Positions 1 through 10,215 of a stretch of 64,000 nt of DNA are shown piece by piece. The position numbers and the translations under genes are program-made. The notes below the pieces were generated by a model. It had not been told where the DNA came from and ran no database searches. It saw only the letters and a list, made by a program, of their open reading frames with translations. Within the stretch, counting starts at the first letter, position 1. Each line of letters opens with the position of its first letter. Source of the stretch: Chionoecetes opilio (taxonomy: Eukaryota; Arthropoda; Malacostraca; Decapoda; Majidae); the NCBI GenBank assembly GCA_016584305.1, contig JACEEZ010022710.1:65001-129000 (forward strand), written 5' to 3'.

Positions 1-109
1 AGTACATTAGGTTTATAGGCCAGTAGGGCATTAGCTCTCTAACGAGGATATGCATGTGTATATACATGTAAGGTAATTTGTATTAATTGATGCAATAGTT
101 AGAGTTAAC

Positions 110-865
110 CTAAATAACTCTACAAAACTTAACCCAAACCTATCCTACACCTAATCATACCTAAATCAAAACTAAACCAAACCTTAACATAACCACTAAT
201 TTTTATATGATAATAGCTAGGTTAGGTTACGTTGAGGTTAATTTAGGTTACGTTAAGGCTTGGTTTAGATTTGATTTAGGTTAGGTTAGGTTTAGGATAG
301 GTTTGGGTTAAGTTTGGTAAATTTCTAGTGTTTGCCCATACTCTCCCACAGGTCCCCAAACAAGACCTGTGGGAATGCGGGGTTTTCGGGTGGGGAACAA
401 ATTCTGTGTCGGAAACACGTCATTTAAGAGTTGTGTAGGGGGGAGGGGGGGGTAGAATTCCCTAGATCTAGGGTAATTTCCCTATATTTAGAGAAATTTG
501 CCTAACCAAAATTAACCTAACCTAGCGGGAGGCTTGACCCACCGATAACCTAACCTAACCAAATATAACCTACCCTAAACAAATTAACCTAACCTCCTAG
601 CGGGGGGGGGGGTCGACACTTCGGTCATCTTTCTGTGAGGATCGTCAGGTTCACGTCTCTGGACTTAGAAGAAATCCAATGAATTTTCCCTAGATCTAGG
701 GATTTTTTTCAACACCCCTAACGCAAAAACTATGTGGTTGCAACGCATATTTTGTACCCCAGCCAAATATCCCGCATTCCCCTCGGTCCCCAAGCTTGTT
801 TTGTGGAAGAGGGGGAGTATGGGCAAACACTAGAATAATACCTTAAGTTTTGTAGAGTTATTTAG
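110..865. mobile_element. Fold-back/MITE element with AACCT-rich arms
   Basis: The outer arms are 23-bp perfect inverted repeats at 110-132 and 843-865 (CTAAATAACTCTACAAAACT and onward). Two more inverted pairs are nested inside: 131-185 against 254-309, and 327-351 against about 811-833 (CTAGTGTTTGCCCATACTC). The arms and centre (223-300, 485-600) are rich in AACCT/AGGTT units that resemble the arthropod telomere repeat. No coding capacity is seen. The exact ends and target-site duplication are unclear. Confidence 0.6.
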
Positions 866-994
866 AGACATAACCCTTATTAAGGTTAAGTAAGCGGCAG
901 GGAAGCTAATTGGGCGGGGTAGCAAGTCAGATCGCTACATCGGCCGCCCCGATTGGCCACCTGCCGATACACCAACATGGCATTCAGTGCTCAC

Positions 995-1135
995 CTTATA
1001 TCTACCGCTGTAAACTAGGGTCTTGAGGGAGCCTTCTTTCCTTTCCAGGCGTTGCAGTATCTTGCTGGCTTCCTTGTACAGCTGGGGCACGGGCACGGAG
1101 TGGGGCCTCTTGCCACTCACGCTGCCTTCCTCCAT
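995..1135 (-). CDS. Nsun5: First coding exon of an NSUN5-like rRNA m5C methyltransferase (partial gene)
   Basis: The minus-strand ATG at 1135 opens 47 codons that end in AAG, directly followed by a consensus donor GTGAGC (994-989). The peptide has a short Lys/Pro leader and then VPQLYKEASKILQRLERKEG, SLKTLVYSGRYK. The pattern LY-x2-A-x2-L, Gly-Ser-x-Lys-x-Leu-Val-Tyr-Ser is the start of NSUN5, the SAM-dependent methyltransferase that modifies a cytosine of large-subunit rRNA in the nucleolus. The catalytic Rossmann domain would be in later exons, which should lie left of position 1; the remaining 990 bp hold only a fold-back element and no second exon I can see. The exon leaves in phase 0. 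Identity rests on this N-terminal motif alone. Confidence 0.6.
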
Positions 1136-1890
1136 TATATGCGTTTCTATATATGGTTCTACTGCAGTTTAATGCATAATAAGGCACGCAGTTACAACTA
1201 TCCCTGTCACTTAAATATATTGTGTTTACATAAAGAGTAGACTGAGTAGACTTTCCTGTTGAATACACCAGCCAAGGCCTTGCAGCAAGCAGCCAAGAAA
1301 TTCAGAAGTAAACACTCCGTTCCGCCTTATTAACGGCTCATAATATTTGCTATTTTTTTGTTCCAATGCTGGCTACAGTCAAAGAAAAAATATATATAGA
1401 AGGTACAAAATAAGAATATAAACATTAAAATGACAAAAAAAAATTAATCACTTAATAACAAACAAAGGAATAAACTAGGTACCACTACTATAATTAGTTA
1501 TACCACTACCGTAGTTATACCATTACTACTGCTGCTATGTCAACTACTTATCGCCAACTACTACCGCTACTTATCTTTATACATTTACTACTATATCACT
1601 GGTTACCATATAAGAATTTCTCTGCGAGTTTTTAATCTACAGTACATTATTGTTTATGAAAATTGCTTCTCGCCCATTTTGCATAGGAATGTTGGTAAAG
1701 TTTCATTGCTGACACCTTTAATGCATCATACCCTCTGAAATCTAATAGGAAATATTTTAAGTCCTTTTGTTTCTGCGCCAAAAGCCGCCAGCGGCCAATG
1801 TTTAAAGAAGTCAGAGGTGAGTCAGAGTGAGGACGTGTGTGTGTCGGCTCCGTGTTTGTGTCGCGTGTGGAGGGCATACACCTGGAGGAC
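1136..1890. other. AT-rich intergenic DNA upstream of the NSUN5-like exon
   Basis: The stretch holds short ACTACT/TACTAC-type runs near 1485-1600 and A-rich runs near 1385-1445. It should contain the NSUN5-like promoter, but I see no clear core element and no convincing reading frame. Confidence 0.4.
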
Positions 1891-2269
1891 AGCGATGAAG
1901 CTTAAATGTGGAGATTGGTGAAGTGACGGTGATTCTGGTGATACCTGTTGTACTTGTGTGAATGCTGTGCTTTATGCAGTACAAGAGTTGACCGTTGCCA
2001 AGCACCACAGTGCCTGGGACGCTTGTGTGTGGCGTCGCGTCTGACCTCCCTCCGCCCAAAAACGATGGTCGCGGGTTGAGGTTTTTTGGGCTGTTTTAAC
2101 TTAGGCTTGCAGATTTTTGGGTTGATTGGCTTCGAAAGCACATGACACATTTGTACCCGGTCAAGTGGACAATTATCCTCAAAAAGGATTATCACGATCG
2201 GACTTTGACCTGATTAGGACCTCAGCCGTGATCTCTCAGAGGTCACACCCTACTGACATCCCTTGGGAC

Positions 2270-2271
<2 letters not shown>

Positions 2272-2319
<48 letters not shown>
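2272..2319. repeat. Poly-T tract (~47 nt)
   Basis: An uninterrupted homopolymer of T. It may be the A-tail of a minus-strand retroelement inserted here. Confidence 0.85.
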
Positions 2320-2323
<4 letters not shown>

Positions 2324-2418
2324 AGAATTTCGTCAGTTATCGACGCAGATGAGATGGATCTCCACTGTAACCAGACAGCTTTTTCTCCTTGGAGGAGAGA
2401 GAGAGCTGTCTGCTAGTG

Positions 2419-2600
2419 CTTATAGTGTTGGCCGAAGCCAGCACCCCGGGAGGCGGGTCACAAACCCCGGCTAACACCCGGTACCCATTCACTGCTGGGT
2501 GGACAGGGGCTCGGGTTTTTTTTTAAGGAAACAGCCCAACTGTTTCCGCTCCGCCCGGGGATCGAACCCCGGGTCATGGTCAAATTGGCCTGGGTCATGC
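2419..2600 (-). mobile_element. tRNA-derived SINE, minus strand
   Basis: Read on the minus strand the segment carries a B-box-like GGGGTTCGATCCC (2558-2570 on plus) followed by the motifs GAAACAGTTGGGCTGTTTCC, GAATGGGTACCGGGTGTTAG and ACCCGCCTCCCGGGG. It is bounded by an internal poly-T run. The layout fits a tRNA-derived SINE of a kind common in crustaceans. It is not a functional tRNA gene, because no full cloverleaf forms. Confidence 0.6.
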
Positions 2601-3358
2601 CACACCCTCCAAGGTCCACCCTTCATTCAGCCTCTCTCTAAATTCAAAGTATAAGGAGAGACACTCAGAGAGGCTGTCAAACAGTTTACTCTCTACTACT
2701 ACAGCTGCCGTGATCAGAGGACATACATAAGCTTGCGTGAGTGACTTGCAACACAAGAGTTTAGAAAATACATGACATGTCCGTGCATTTATGCATAGAA
2801 ATAACACGTGTTGCAATGAGTTAACCCCACAGGAAATGGTGTCACTTTTTACAAAGGACATTTATTCCAATGCTGCCGATGAGGAGTACGATGTTGATAT
2901 ACCATAATACCTGATATATAAATGGGTGCTACTATAGCGTGCGGTCTACATTACTCGCTATTTACACTCTACACTCTTACACTTCAGGCTGCAATTTACT
3001 ATTGCTATATGATATTGTCTATTATACAGTAGAGTATTATAGAAAAAACAAAACTTTAGTAAGTAATTTATTAAGCACAGGCCGATATTCCCCACCCCTG
3101 TCACTTTTTTTTTCTTACATAACACTACCACATCGATGACAAGGCTCTGCTTCTTGTAGTGTGTCCGGAAGATTGCTTTCACGTAAAAACTTAACCGCTG
3201 TTTCTTCTGTCAAGATAACACTTCTGTAGAATTCTTTCAACAGCATTGTAGAGGGTTAAGTGTGTCAGACTGATGTTTTCGGCTTGAATTTTAGGAGGAT
3301 ACCAAGACATTACTTCGTTGATTCCTATTTTATAAGGTTGAGTAGGGTCCCGGTACTC

Positions 3359-3450
3359 AGGTCAGCAGGTCAGGTGGGGACTCAGGTCAGGTGTGGACTT
3401 GTTAGAATGCACATTAAAGCTATGGGGTAGTCAGGTCAGGTGTCAGGTCA
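3359..3450 (+). promoter_or_regulatory. Cluster of AGGTCA nuclear-receptor half-sites
   Basis: Five exact AGGTCA hexamers occur in 92 bp: 3359, 3367 (a direct repeat spaced by 2), 3384, 3433 and 3445 (spaced by 6). AGGTCA is the half-site of nuclear receptors, including EcR/USP-type partners. The copies may equally be a degenerate CAGGTC tandem repeat inside a transposon. No target gene is evident. Confidence 0.25.
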
Positions 3451-4686
3451 GGCGGGATCTTTGTAGACCTCACGTTAGGGGAGCGTAGACTGCAGCCGGG
3501 GGGAGCAGTAGACGGCCCCGATGTAGACCGCACGCTATAGTAGCACCTAGAAAGGTCCAGAAAAAACATATAGCATAGCATGCAAGGCATGAATGGCTAC
3601 GTATGTATGTTATAGATACATTACTTATCAAATATTTTTTCCCCTTTTTGTTATACTCCTGTCAGTCGTCTTGAGCATCAAACATACACAACATAATTTT
3701 TTTTTTGCGGTTTTTTGAGACCAAGGTCGCGGTTTTTGGGGTGGTTATGGGATGGGATTGGGTGGGAACACAGTCCACGACCTGGCAACCCTGGTGTCAG
3801 GTGACCCCCGTCCAAGGGGACGCCCCGGGCCGTGCGTATACCCAGCGGCACGTCCCTGCCGAGGGAGGCAAGTGAACTATCGACACCTACTAGTATTAGT
3901 AATATGCTGTGTTACCTGAGCAGCATGAGAGGAAGAGGGCCGAAGGACCACTTGGTAGAGGCAGTGTGTGGCTACTACAGCGACGCCATGTGCACCATCA
4001 CCGCCGCTATAGGGACCTCGATCGACTATAATACAATTTACAATACATAAAATGCGTTTCTGCTCCGGTGCGAGTATTCCTACACCCGTCAGCATCTCAA
4101 TAGGCGTACTTTACCTTTAATTACCTGGCGTGCATGTTGTCCAGTATATTTCTAGCTGGTGCAGCGACACGCTGTCGATGGTGTCTCAGGGGAGTGTTAG
4201 TGACATCAATGCACACCAAGGTGGGGTGGGCATCGCCTGACGTCTCGTCTCGTGCATGAGGTCCATACCAAGATAGAGACCATGGCTAGAGACCTAAAGG
4301 ATCTCTTTTGGCTTTGATAGAGACATTGTTCTTCATAACCCTGCACGCCCGCTTCCTAATTCTGGACCCCTCCACCACAGCCAACACCTTGTAGTAGAGG
4401 TCAGGGGCGCCCACCTGTAGTGGACGCACATATTATATAGGGCCCACTGTTGATGGGTGTGGGTGGCGAGCGAAGCGCGCCTACTCAGCTGGAGGGTCCG
4501 GGGGGGCGCTGTAAGCCCACCATGATTTTTTTTGCAGTTTTGATAAATTTTAGGTGCATTTTGAAGCTATCTGAAAGTTATATTAAGGTGAAGTAAACAA
4601 AAGATTATTTATATAAAAGTGTAATTTTCTTCAACTTTTTCCTTTCAGCTGAAATATGATATAAATGGCTAGTTTAGTTTTCTTGG

Positions 4687-4739
4687 CCTATAAGGGACCC
4701 CTATCAGGGCCCCTTTGGCCCTAGGGGGGCCCTTATAGG
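4687..4739. repeat. GGGCCC-rich hairpin
   Basis: A perfect 10-bp stem, CCTATAAGGG (4687-4696) with CCCTTATAGG (4730-4739), encloses further GGGCCC self-complementary blocks. Confidence 0.6.
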
Positions 4740-5222
4740 GGCCCACACGCCTGTAGGCTTACAGTGGACGCACGTGCGTCCAGTGCCTCCGCCTGTGAGC
4801 GCCCCTGCGTAGAGGTCCCTATAGCGGCAGTAATGGTGCACAATGCGTCGCTGTATAGTGTGGCGTGGACCATGCTATCGGCATGAAGCTTATAAGCCGC
4901 GGCCTTAAACAGTCTGGGTATACGCACAGTCTAAATTATGTCTATTAGACTGTTCAATCTAAATCACAGTCTATCAAACAGTCTGGGTATACGGGCGAGG
5001 GTTGACGCGTGGCACAGGTCGAGGCGTCGCGGGGACGGGGTCACCCGACACCACGCGCGATAAGGCGGAGGGAGGTCAGACGCGACGCCACACACCAAGC
5101 CCTGTGGTGACTGCAACGGTCAACTCTTATACTGCATAAAGCACAGCATTTACAAAAGTACAACAGGTATCACCAGAATCACCGTCACTTCACCAATCTC
5201 CACATAAGCTTCGATCATCGCC

Positions 5223-5490
5223 GTTCGCCGTCCTATATATCTTGGACAGCACGACATACCTGTCAACTTGTAAGGTTTACCCGTATTTTGTACGGGAAAT
5301 TTGATTTTTTGAGCATGTATGTACACGAGCACTCACAGACTTTTCTGGGCGAGAAATATCCCTCAAAAACTCGCCCCAAACTACCTGGCGTGTCACCTCC
5401 TTATCATTTTAAATGCCTTATCAAAGGTCACTTGATAGCAGAAGGGAAACACACACACACACATATCTCTCATAGTCGGACGAACGGATA
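5223..5490. other. Non-coding stretch, nothing recognised
   Basis: No coding or repeat signal beyond a short (CA)n run near 5452-5462. Confidence 0.4.

Positions 5491-5492
<2 letters not shown>

Positions 5493-5572
<80 letters not shown>
5493..5572. repeat. (GA)n microsatellite
   Basis: About 40 uninterrupted GA dinucleotides. A shorter CT/GA inverted pair with a CTCGAG centre lies at 5881-5905. Confidence 0.95.
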
Positions 5573-5575
<3 letters not shown>

Positions 5576-6719
5576 AGGCTACTTAAACACTTGGGATCTT
5601 ATTTAGAGCTGCCCACGGGAGTCATATATGAAAATCCAGTAGGTCATTAATTTTATACACCACAATTTTCTCCCAATAAGAGAAATAATGCGTCCTTAAT
5701 TCCCCCCTAAAGTCCTAAATTCTCCTACAATTCTGCCTCTATTTTTCCTACCGCGGCCAATTGACCCTATCACCGAGACCACCGAGAGACATCTCGGTAT
5801 CATCTCGGTGGCCACGCTATCACCCGCCACCTCTCCCCCCTCTCTCCTCCATCCTTTTGTGACCTATTTGTAAATTGTTCCTCTCTCTCTCTCGAGAGAG
5901 AGAGAAACAGTTGTTTTGTATTTATTCAATTTTTTTTATTATCATTATTTTATTTATTTTTTATAGCAATGACGCGGGACACGAATATTTTTTCCCTCAA
6001 ACACGTTAAATTACGGTTAGGTTAGGATATATAGGTGGCCGTGAAATTTTTTAAAACTTTGTGTGGGAATCACAATGAGGGTATTTTCAAGAAAATCCTA
6101 TGGTTAGTTTCGGAGCTACAGCCAAGCGTAGAGGGCCAAGGTATATATTGCCGGTATATAAGCCGTACTACATATAGGCCACAAGGCCACCATGCCTTGC
6201 CCCAGACAATCTGCTGGTTTTACAATCACCATACACTCGCTGACATCCTACGAGAGTACCCTAAATTCGCCCCAAGGTGGTGATGGTGTGTGTTATTGAC
6301 TGTATGCATGAATATAAATATACTACAACTTCCCCTCAGTGGAAGCCCTGATACCCATAACTTGTAACTCATTTTTATATATCTACACTGCCTGGGGGGA
6401 GGCCGACAGGCACCGACCTCCTACCCTTGTTGTACATCCAACAATAAACCATTCAATATTCAATTCAATTCAAGACCTTGGGCACGAGAGCAAGCAATGT
6501 CGTTGCGTATACGCAACAGCCAGCTTTAATTTGGATTAAAAGTGAGAATAGAGTAAGTAAGAGGGAACAGAAAAGGGACTGCTGTCAGTGCTCACGTTTT
6601 CAGGGAGGAATAGAAGATGAGGTTTAGTGGAGGAGAGGTGATATTATTCCACAGATTATAAGATAGACCTAGAATGCTGTTTGAATAGACCGCGATCGAA
6701 TGTTGAAGAAGTTTAGATA

Positions 6720-6793
6720 TAGAAATTTAGACAGTAGAAGACTTCTACTATCTAAATTTCTAGCCAGATGTACTACTTAGTAGTACATCTGGC
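6720..6793. repeat. Two adjacent hairpins
   Basis: The first (6720-6761) pairs AGAAATTTAGACAGTAGAAG with ACTTCTACTATCTAAATTTC, nearly perfectly. The second (6764-6793) is CCAGATGTACTA, a short centre, and TAGTACATCTGG. Both are self-complementary and directly adjacent. Confidence 0.7.
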
Positions 6794-7015
6794 TTAAATT
6801 TTCGTATTTTTTGCCTTGTGTGTAGGTAGGCAAATCAAATACGCTTCTAAGGAAAAAAACTTGAGGGGGCTAAGTCCCCCCATTGCCCCCCGCTGCCACG
6901 GGCCTATGTGTGTGTATGGGTTAGTTCCCTAATTTGTAAGCAATGTATATGTTAACATATGCCCTATTTGGGTGAAATAAAGTTAATACTATCATTATTA
7001 AAATAGGCAAGGATG

Positions 7016-7134
7016 AAAAGGCAGAACCCCCGCTCGATCACCTGAACGGAACAACATGGCGATGCAGGACGCCTCGTGAAGCAGACAGGTCCCAAAACGA
7101 GGTTCACGCCGCCACACAAGGCTCCCATCACCAC
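7016..7134 (+). other. Tdrd7: Possible 5' non-coding exon of Tdrd7
   Basis: The segment is GC-richer than its surroundings and ends at CACCAC followed by a consensus donor GTAAGT (7135). It contains a tiny upstream frame (ATGGCGATGCAGGACGCCTC then TGA). An acceptor-like CTTACAG ends at 9060, 45 bp before the Tdrd7 ATG, so splicing 7134 to 9061 would give a short 5' UTR. This is inference only. The DNA just downstream (7165-7325) is a degenerate repeat of GGGATTGGT units. Confidence 0.25.
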
Positions 7135-7919
7135 GTAAGTACAAGAGTTATTCCTACAGTGTCTTAGGGTGTGAGGGATTACCAGGGACAGGGATTGGTG
7201 AAGTATAGCCATGATTGAGGCGGGATTGGTTGTATGTTGCCATGGGATTGGGGTCGGGTTTATGTAGCCAGGATGATGAGGGATTGGTTCTGTTTATCCA
7301 TGATGGAGAGGGACTGGTGGTGACATGTAGGCTTAATATTGCTTGTTCGATGCCGTGATGGACTCTTAGTATGTTGGTAACTACATTTGTTGCCACTGTT
7401 TCGTTTCTCCGCGTCCCCGAAGTAATTCATCGTTACCTTATAATGCTGTTAGGTGTATTGTGCGTAGCTACTCGTATATATTGGTTTTATGATTGAAAAT
7501 TGGGTAAAACTGCAGTTTGATACAAAACTCCCATTTACCAATACTTTTTTGACCTAACTGCCAACTGGGTGGGTGGAAAAGGCGCACCCCCCCCCCCCCC
7601 CCCCGAACCTCCCACTAATTCACTAACCTAACCTGACTGAGGGGCACAGACCCCCCTAATGTTATTTTTTATTTCCGACGTCTGTAGTAGGGGTTAGAAA
7701 TACTGCCAGTGGTCAGATCTACAAGTTGTTACACTCAGCCAGTTACAGGTTACAACCAAGTGTCTTGTATTGCATTTAACTGCAGTAGAACCGAAAATAG
7801 ATTACATGGATCTGAGAGTGAACATAGACTATCATGAGCATAGTCATTTGTACGAAAACTTGTACGTTGTTAAACTCCTTCAACCATTCATGTTTTGGTA
7901 ATTCTTTTATAGGTAAATT

Positions 7920-8270
7920 TCCAGATGAACACCGCACTCACTTTGGTGGACGAAACTATTTTTTTCTGGTGTGTTTTTGTGTTTTGAATGAATCTGCTAA
8001 TCGTTTCTGTCGCAATTTGTTTTTTTTTTTTTTTTTTTTTTTTTTTGCAAAAATGAAAAAAAAAAAATTAACCTTAACCTAACCTAACCTTTACCTAACC
8101 TAACCTATAACCTAACCTAACCAAAAAAAAAAAAACCTAACCTGTATCTACCAAAAAAAAAAAAAAAAAAAAAATTGCGACAGAAACGGTTAGCAGATTC
8201 ATTCAAAACACAAAAACACACCAGAATTTTTTTTTTTCGTCCACCAAAGTGAGTTAGGTGTTCATCTGGA
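7920..8270. mobile_element. 351-bp MITE with ~100-bp inverted repeats
   Basis: 7920-8024 and 8175-8270 are inverted repeats differing at only a few positions; they start TCCAGATGAACACC and include CACTTTGGTGGACGAAA. The centre is poly-T, AACCT telomere-like repeats (8070-8140) and poly-A. It has no coding capacity. A target-site duplication was not identified. Confidence 0.8.
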
Positions 8271-9060
8271 ATAATACCTTTTTATATTTAGGACATCCCG
8301 TGATTTGCAGTCAACTATATTATGAAGGCACAAATGAAGGCAAACTCTCTCGAAAAGTAAGAGTGAAGGACATTTAAAAAGTAAACCTAACTGCATTAAA
8401 AACTCATAACTGATAGTAATCAAGCCCCCTAAAATGGTAGCCCATAAAGTTCCCCACGAAGAGATGTCCTCAGCCGTAATAAAACCGCTGAATCTTTACC
8501 AAGGCCGTCAATTATAATAGGGTGTCCTGGAGGGGAGATAGGCGTGCAGAGAAAGCTGGCATTATGTGTAGCTTGATGGGATGGCTGCAAAGTCTTAGAA
8601 TGATATGTATTGTATATTAGGCTTGTGTTTCCTTCAAAGTTACTATTACGCTTACTCTCACCATGCCAGCGATTTGCAAATTTTGTTAAATGCATTAAGG
8701 CAATATGAGTCAATAAAGCTGACTTAAAACTTAACCTTATAACCTAACCCAGCGATTTGCATGTTGATTGTACATTTTGCCTATTTCCTAATGTTGCCGT
8801 AATGCATTTCACGCAATTTGCAAATTGCTGGCATTGCGAAAGTGGTGTAAGGTTAGTAAGAATTTTCATCCCGAAGGCTTCCATGCTTCATCTATGTCGG
8901 CAGAGGATAGTTTACGGGTTATGAGTAAATAATGAATGTGGGGAAACATCAAAATAAGTTACGATAGTGAATGAAATTTGAAAAGATGAAAATAGCAGTA
9001 CAGTACATGAAAATATGTTTTTATGAAGATTTCCCTATCGTGAAATTAAGATTACTTACA
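8271..9060. other. Non-coding DNA upstream of the Tdrd7 start codon
   Basis: No convincing reading frame or repeat. The Tdrd7 promoter or first intron should lie here or just upstream. No TATA element in a convincing position was seen. Confidence 0.35.
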
Positions 9061-9105
9061 GATTAGCAGTGTTTTCATCCAGCAGTGTCAGCAGCAGCAG
9101 CCAGC

Positions 9106-10215
9106 ATGTCCCAGGACCTGAAGCAGAAGCAGAAGCAGCAGGAGGTCGGCTCCTTGTTGAAAGCCGTCCTCACGTCCTTTGGAGGAAAATTGCCGATAAA
9201 TAAATTGAATAGTGAGTCGGTGTGGAATCAGATCATATATATTGGTTGCCTCACATAGAGATTTTATGATATGGAAACCCTGCCCAGTGACCATATTGTT
9301 TCAACAGTTACAGTATCTAATATTGAACATATCTGGCCTTTCTTTAATATGCTCCTGTGACATATTCATAACTGATTTTCTGATACTGAAGAGTTTGGAA
9401 AATTGTTTCATATTTTGTGGTAAAGATGTCCTATGTAAGAGAAAACAAACTGGAAGAGTTATGTGATGTTCAGTGTAACATAGGAATGCGAAACCTCGCA
9501 TTTGTTATTTGATTTTGTAATAAGCATATGATCATTTAACTCTCCTATTTTCAGCTGAATACAGAACTGTGGTGGGGGCTGACATTCCGCACAGGGAATT
9601 AATGTATTCCACCTTGACCAGCTTTCTACAATCCATTCCCGACGTAAGTACTAAACACCATGTCATATAACTCAGGGAGAAGCTTAGCAGAGCAGAATAC
9701 AAAGCCACTCCCTCACCTTACTGCCTTTAACCCCTTGAGACTCAGAACGTAATTTCTATTATAATTTGGCTACCATTAGACAGTTTTTAGTGAATATAAG
9801 CAATATTTTATAGATATGACCCGTTTAGTATCCTTATCGACTAACTAATTTGGTATATTCAGTTACATTTCCTTATTTTATGGCTCGACAACATACAACT
9901 TTTTATAACAAAGGAAAGATCTGGGCGTGAAGGGGTTAACTGTATGCTCAATAATCAAAGTTTTGTTTATTGAATTGGCAAGTAATGCAAGTTGCCTTTA
10001 CTGCATCTCAGTTTGATTAAGTTGAATGTTTGATGTGCTGCTGCTGCAAGTTGCATACCGTATGTTCTTTTCAACAGGTTCTGAAATTGGAAAGAGATGG
10101 TGTTGGCCAAGTCATTGCGAATGTTGTAGCTGACAAGAACATTAACCTGATCTTACGTCATGTCCAGGAACAGAAGGTGCCCGCCGCTTCAAAGTCAAAA
10201 AGCACGAGGATGAAG
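9106..10215 (+). CDS. Tdrd7: Tdrd7 exons 1-3: N-terminal LOTUS (OST-HTH) domain
   Basis: Coding parts are 9106-9211, 9555-9643 and 10078-10215, giving residues 1-111. A Gln/Lys-rich start (SQDLKQKQKQQEVG) leads into a helix, LLKAVLTSFGGKLPINKLN, then YRTVVGADIPHRELMYSTL and a closing strand, GVGQVIANVVADKNINLILR. This is the winged-helix LOTUS pattern seen in Oskar, TDRD5 and TDRD7. The ATG at 9106 is favoured because the domain begins within 15 codons and an acceptor-like CAG ends at 9060. Exon 1 leaves in phase 1, exons 2 and 3 in phase 0. A TTAA-flanked MITE sits 83 bp after exon 2. Confidence 0.88.

Larger units (their letters stand above)
1892..5222. mobile_element. Composite fold-back region with ~160-bp inverted arms
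   Basis: 1892-2056 and 5064-5222 are long imperfect inverted repeats; shared blocks include GTGGAGATTGGTGAAGTGAC, CTTTATGCAGTA and GTGGCGTCGCGTCTGACCTC. A second, inner inverted pair (about 3826-4022 against 4806-5000) shares GTGCGTATACCCAG and CCGCTATAGGGACCTC. A SINE and a poly-T tract lie between the arms. I find no transposase frame. The nested symmetry suggests a fold-back transposon or a stacked set of related MITEs. Confidence 0.5.
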
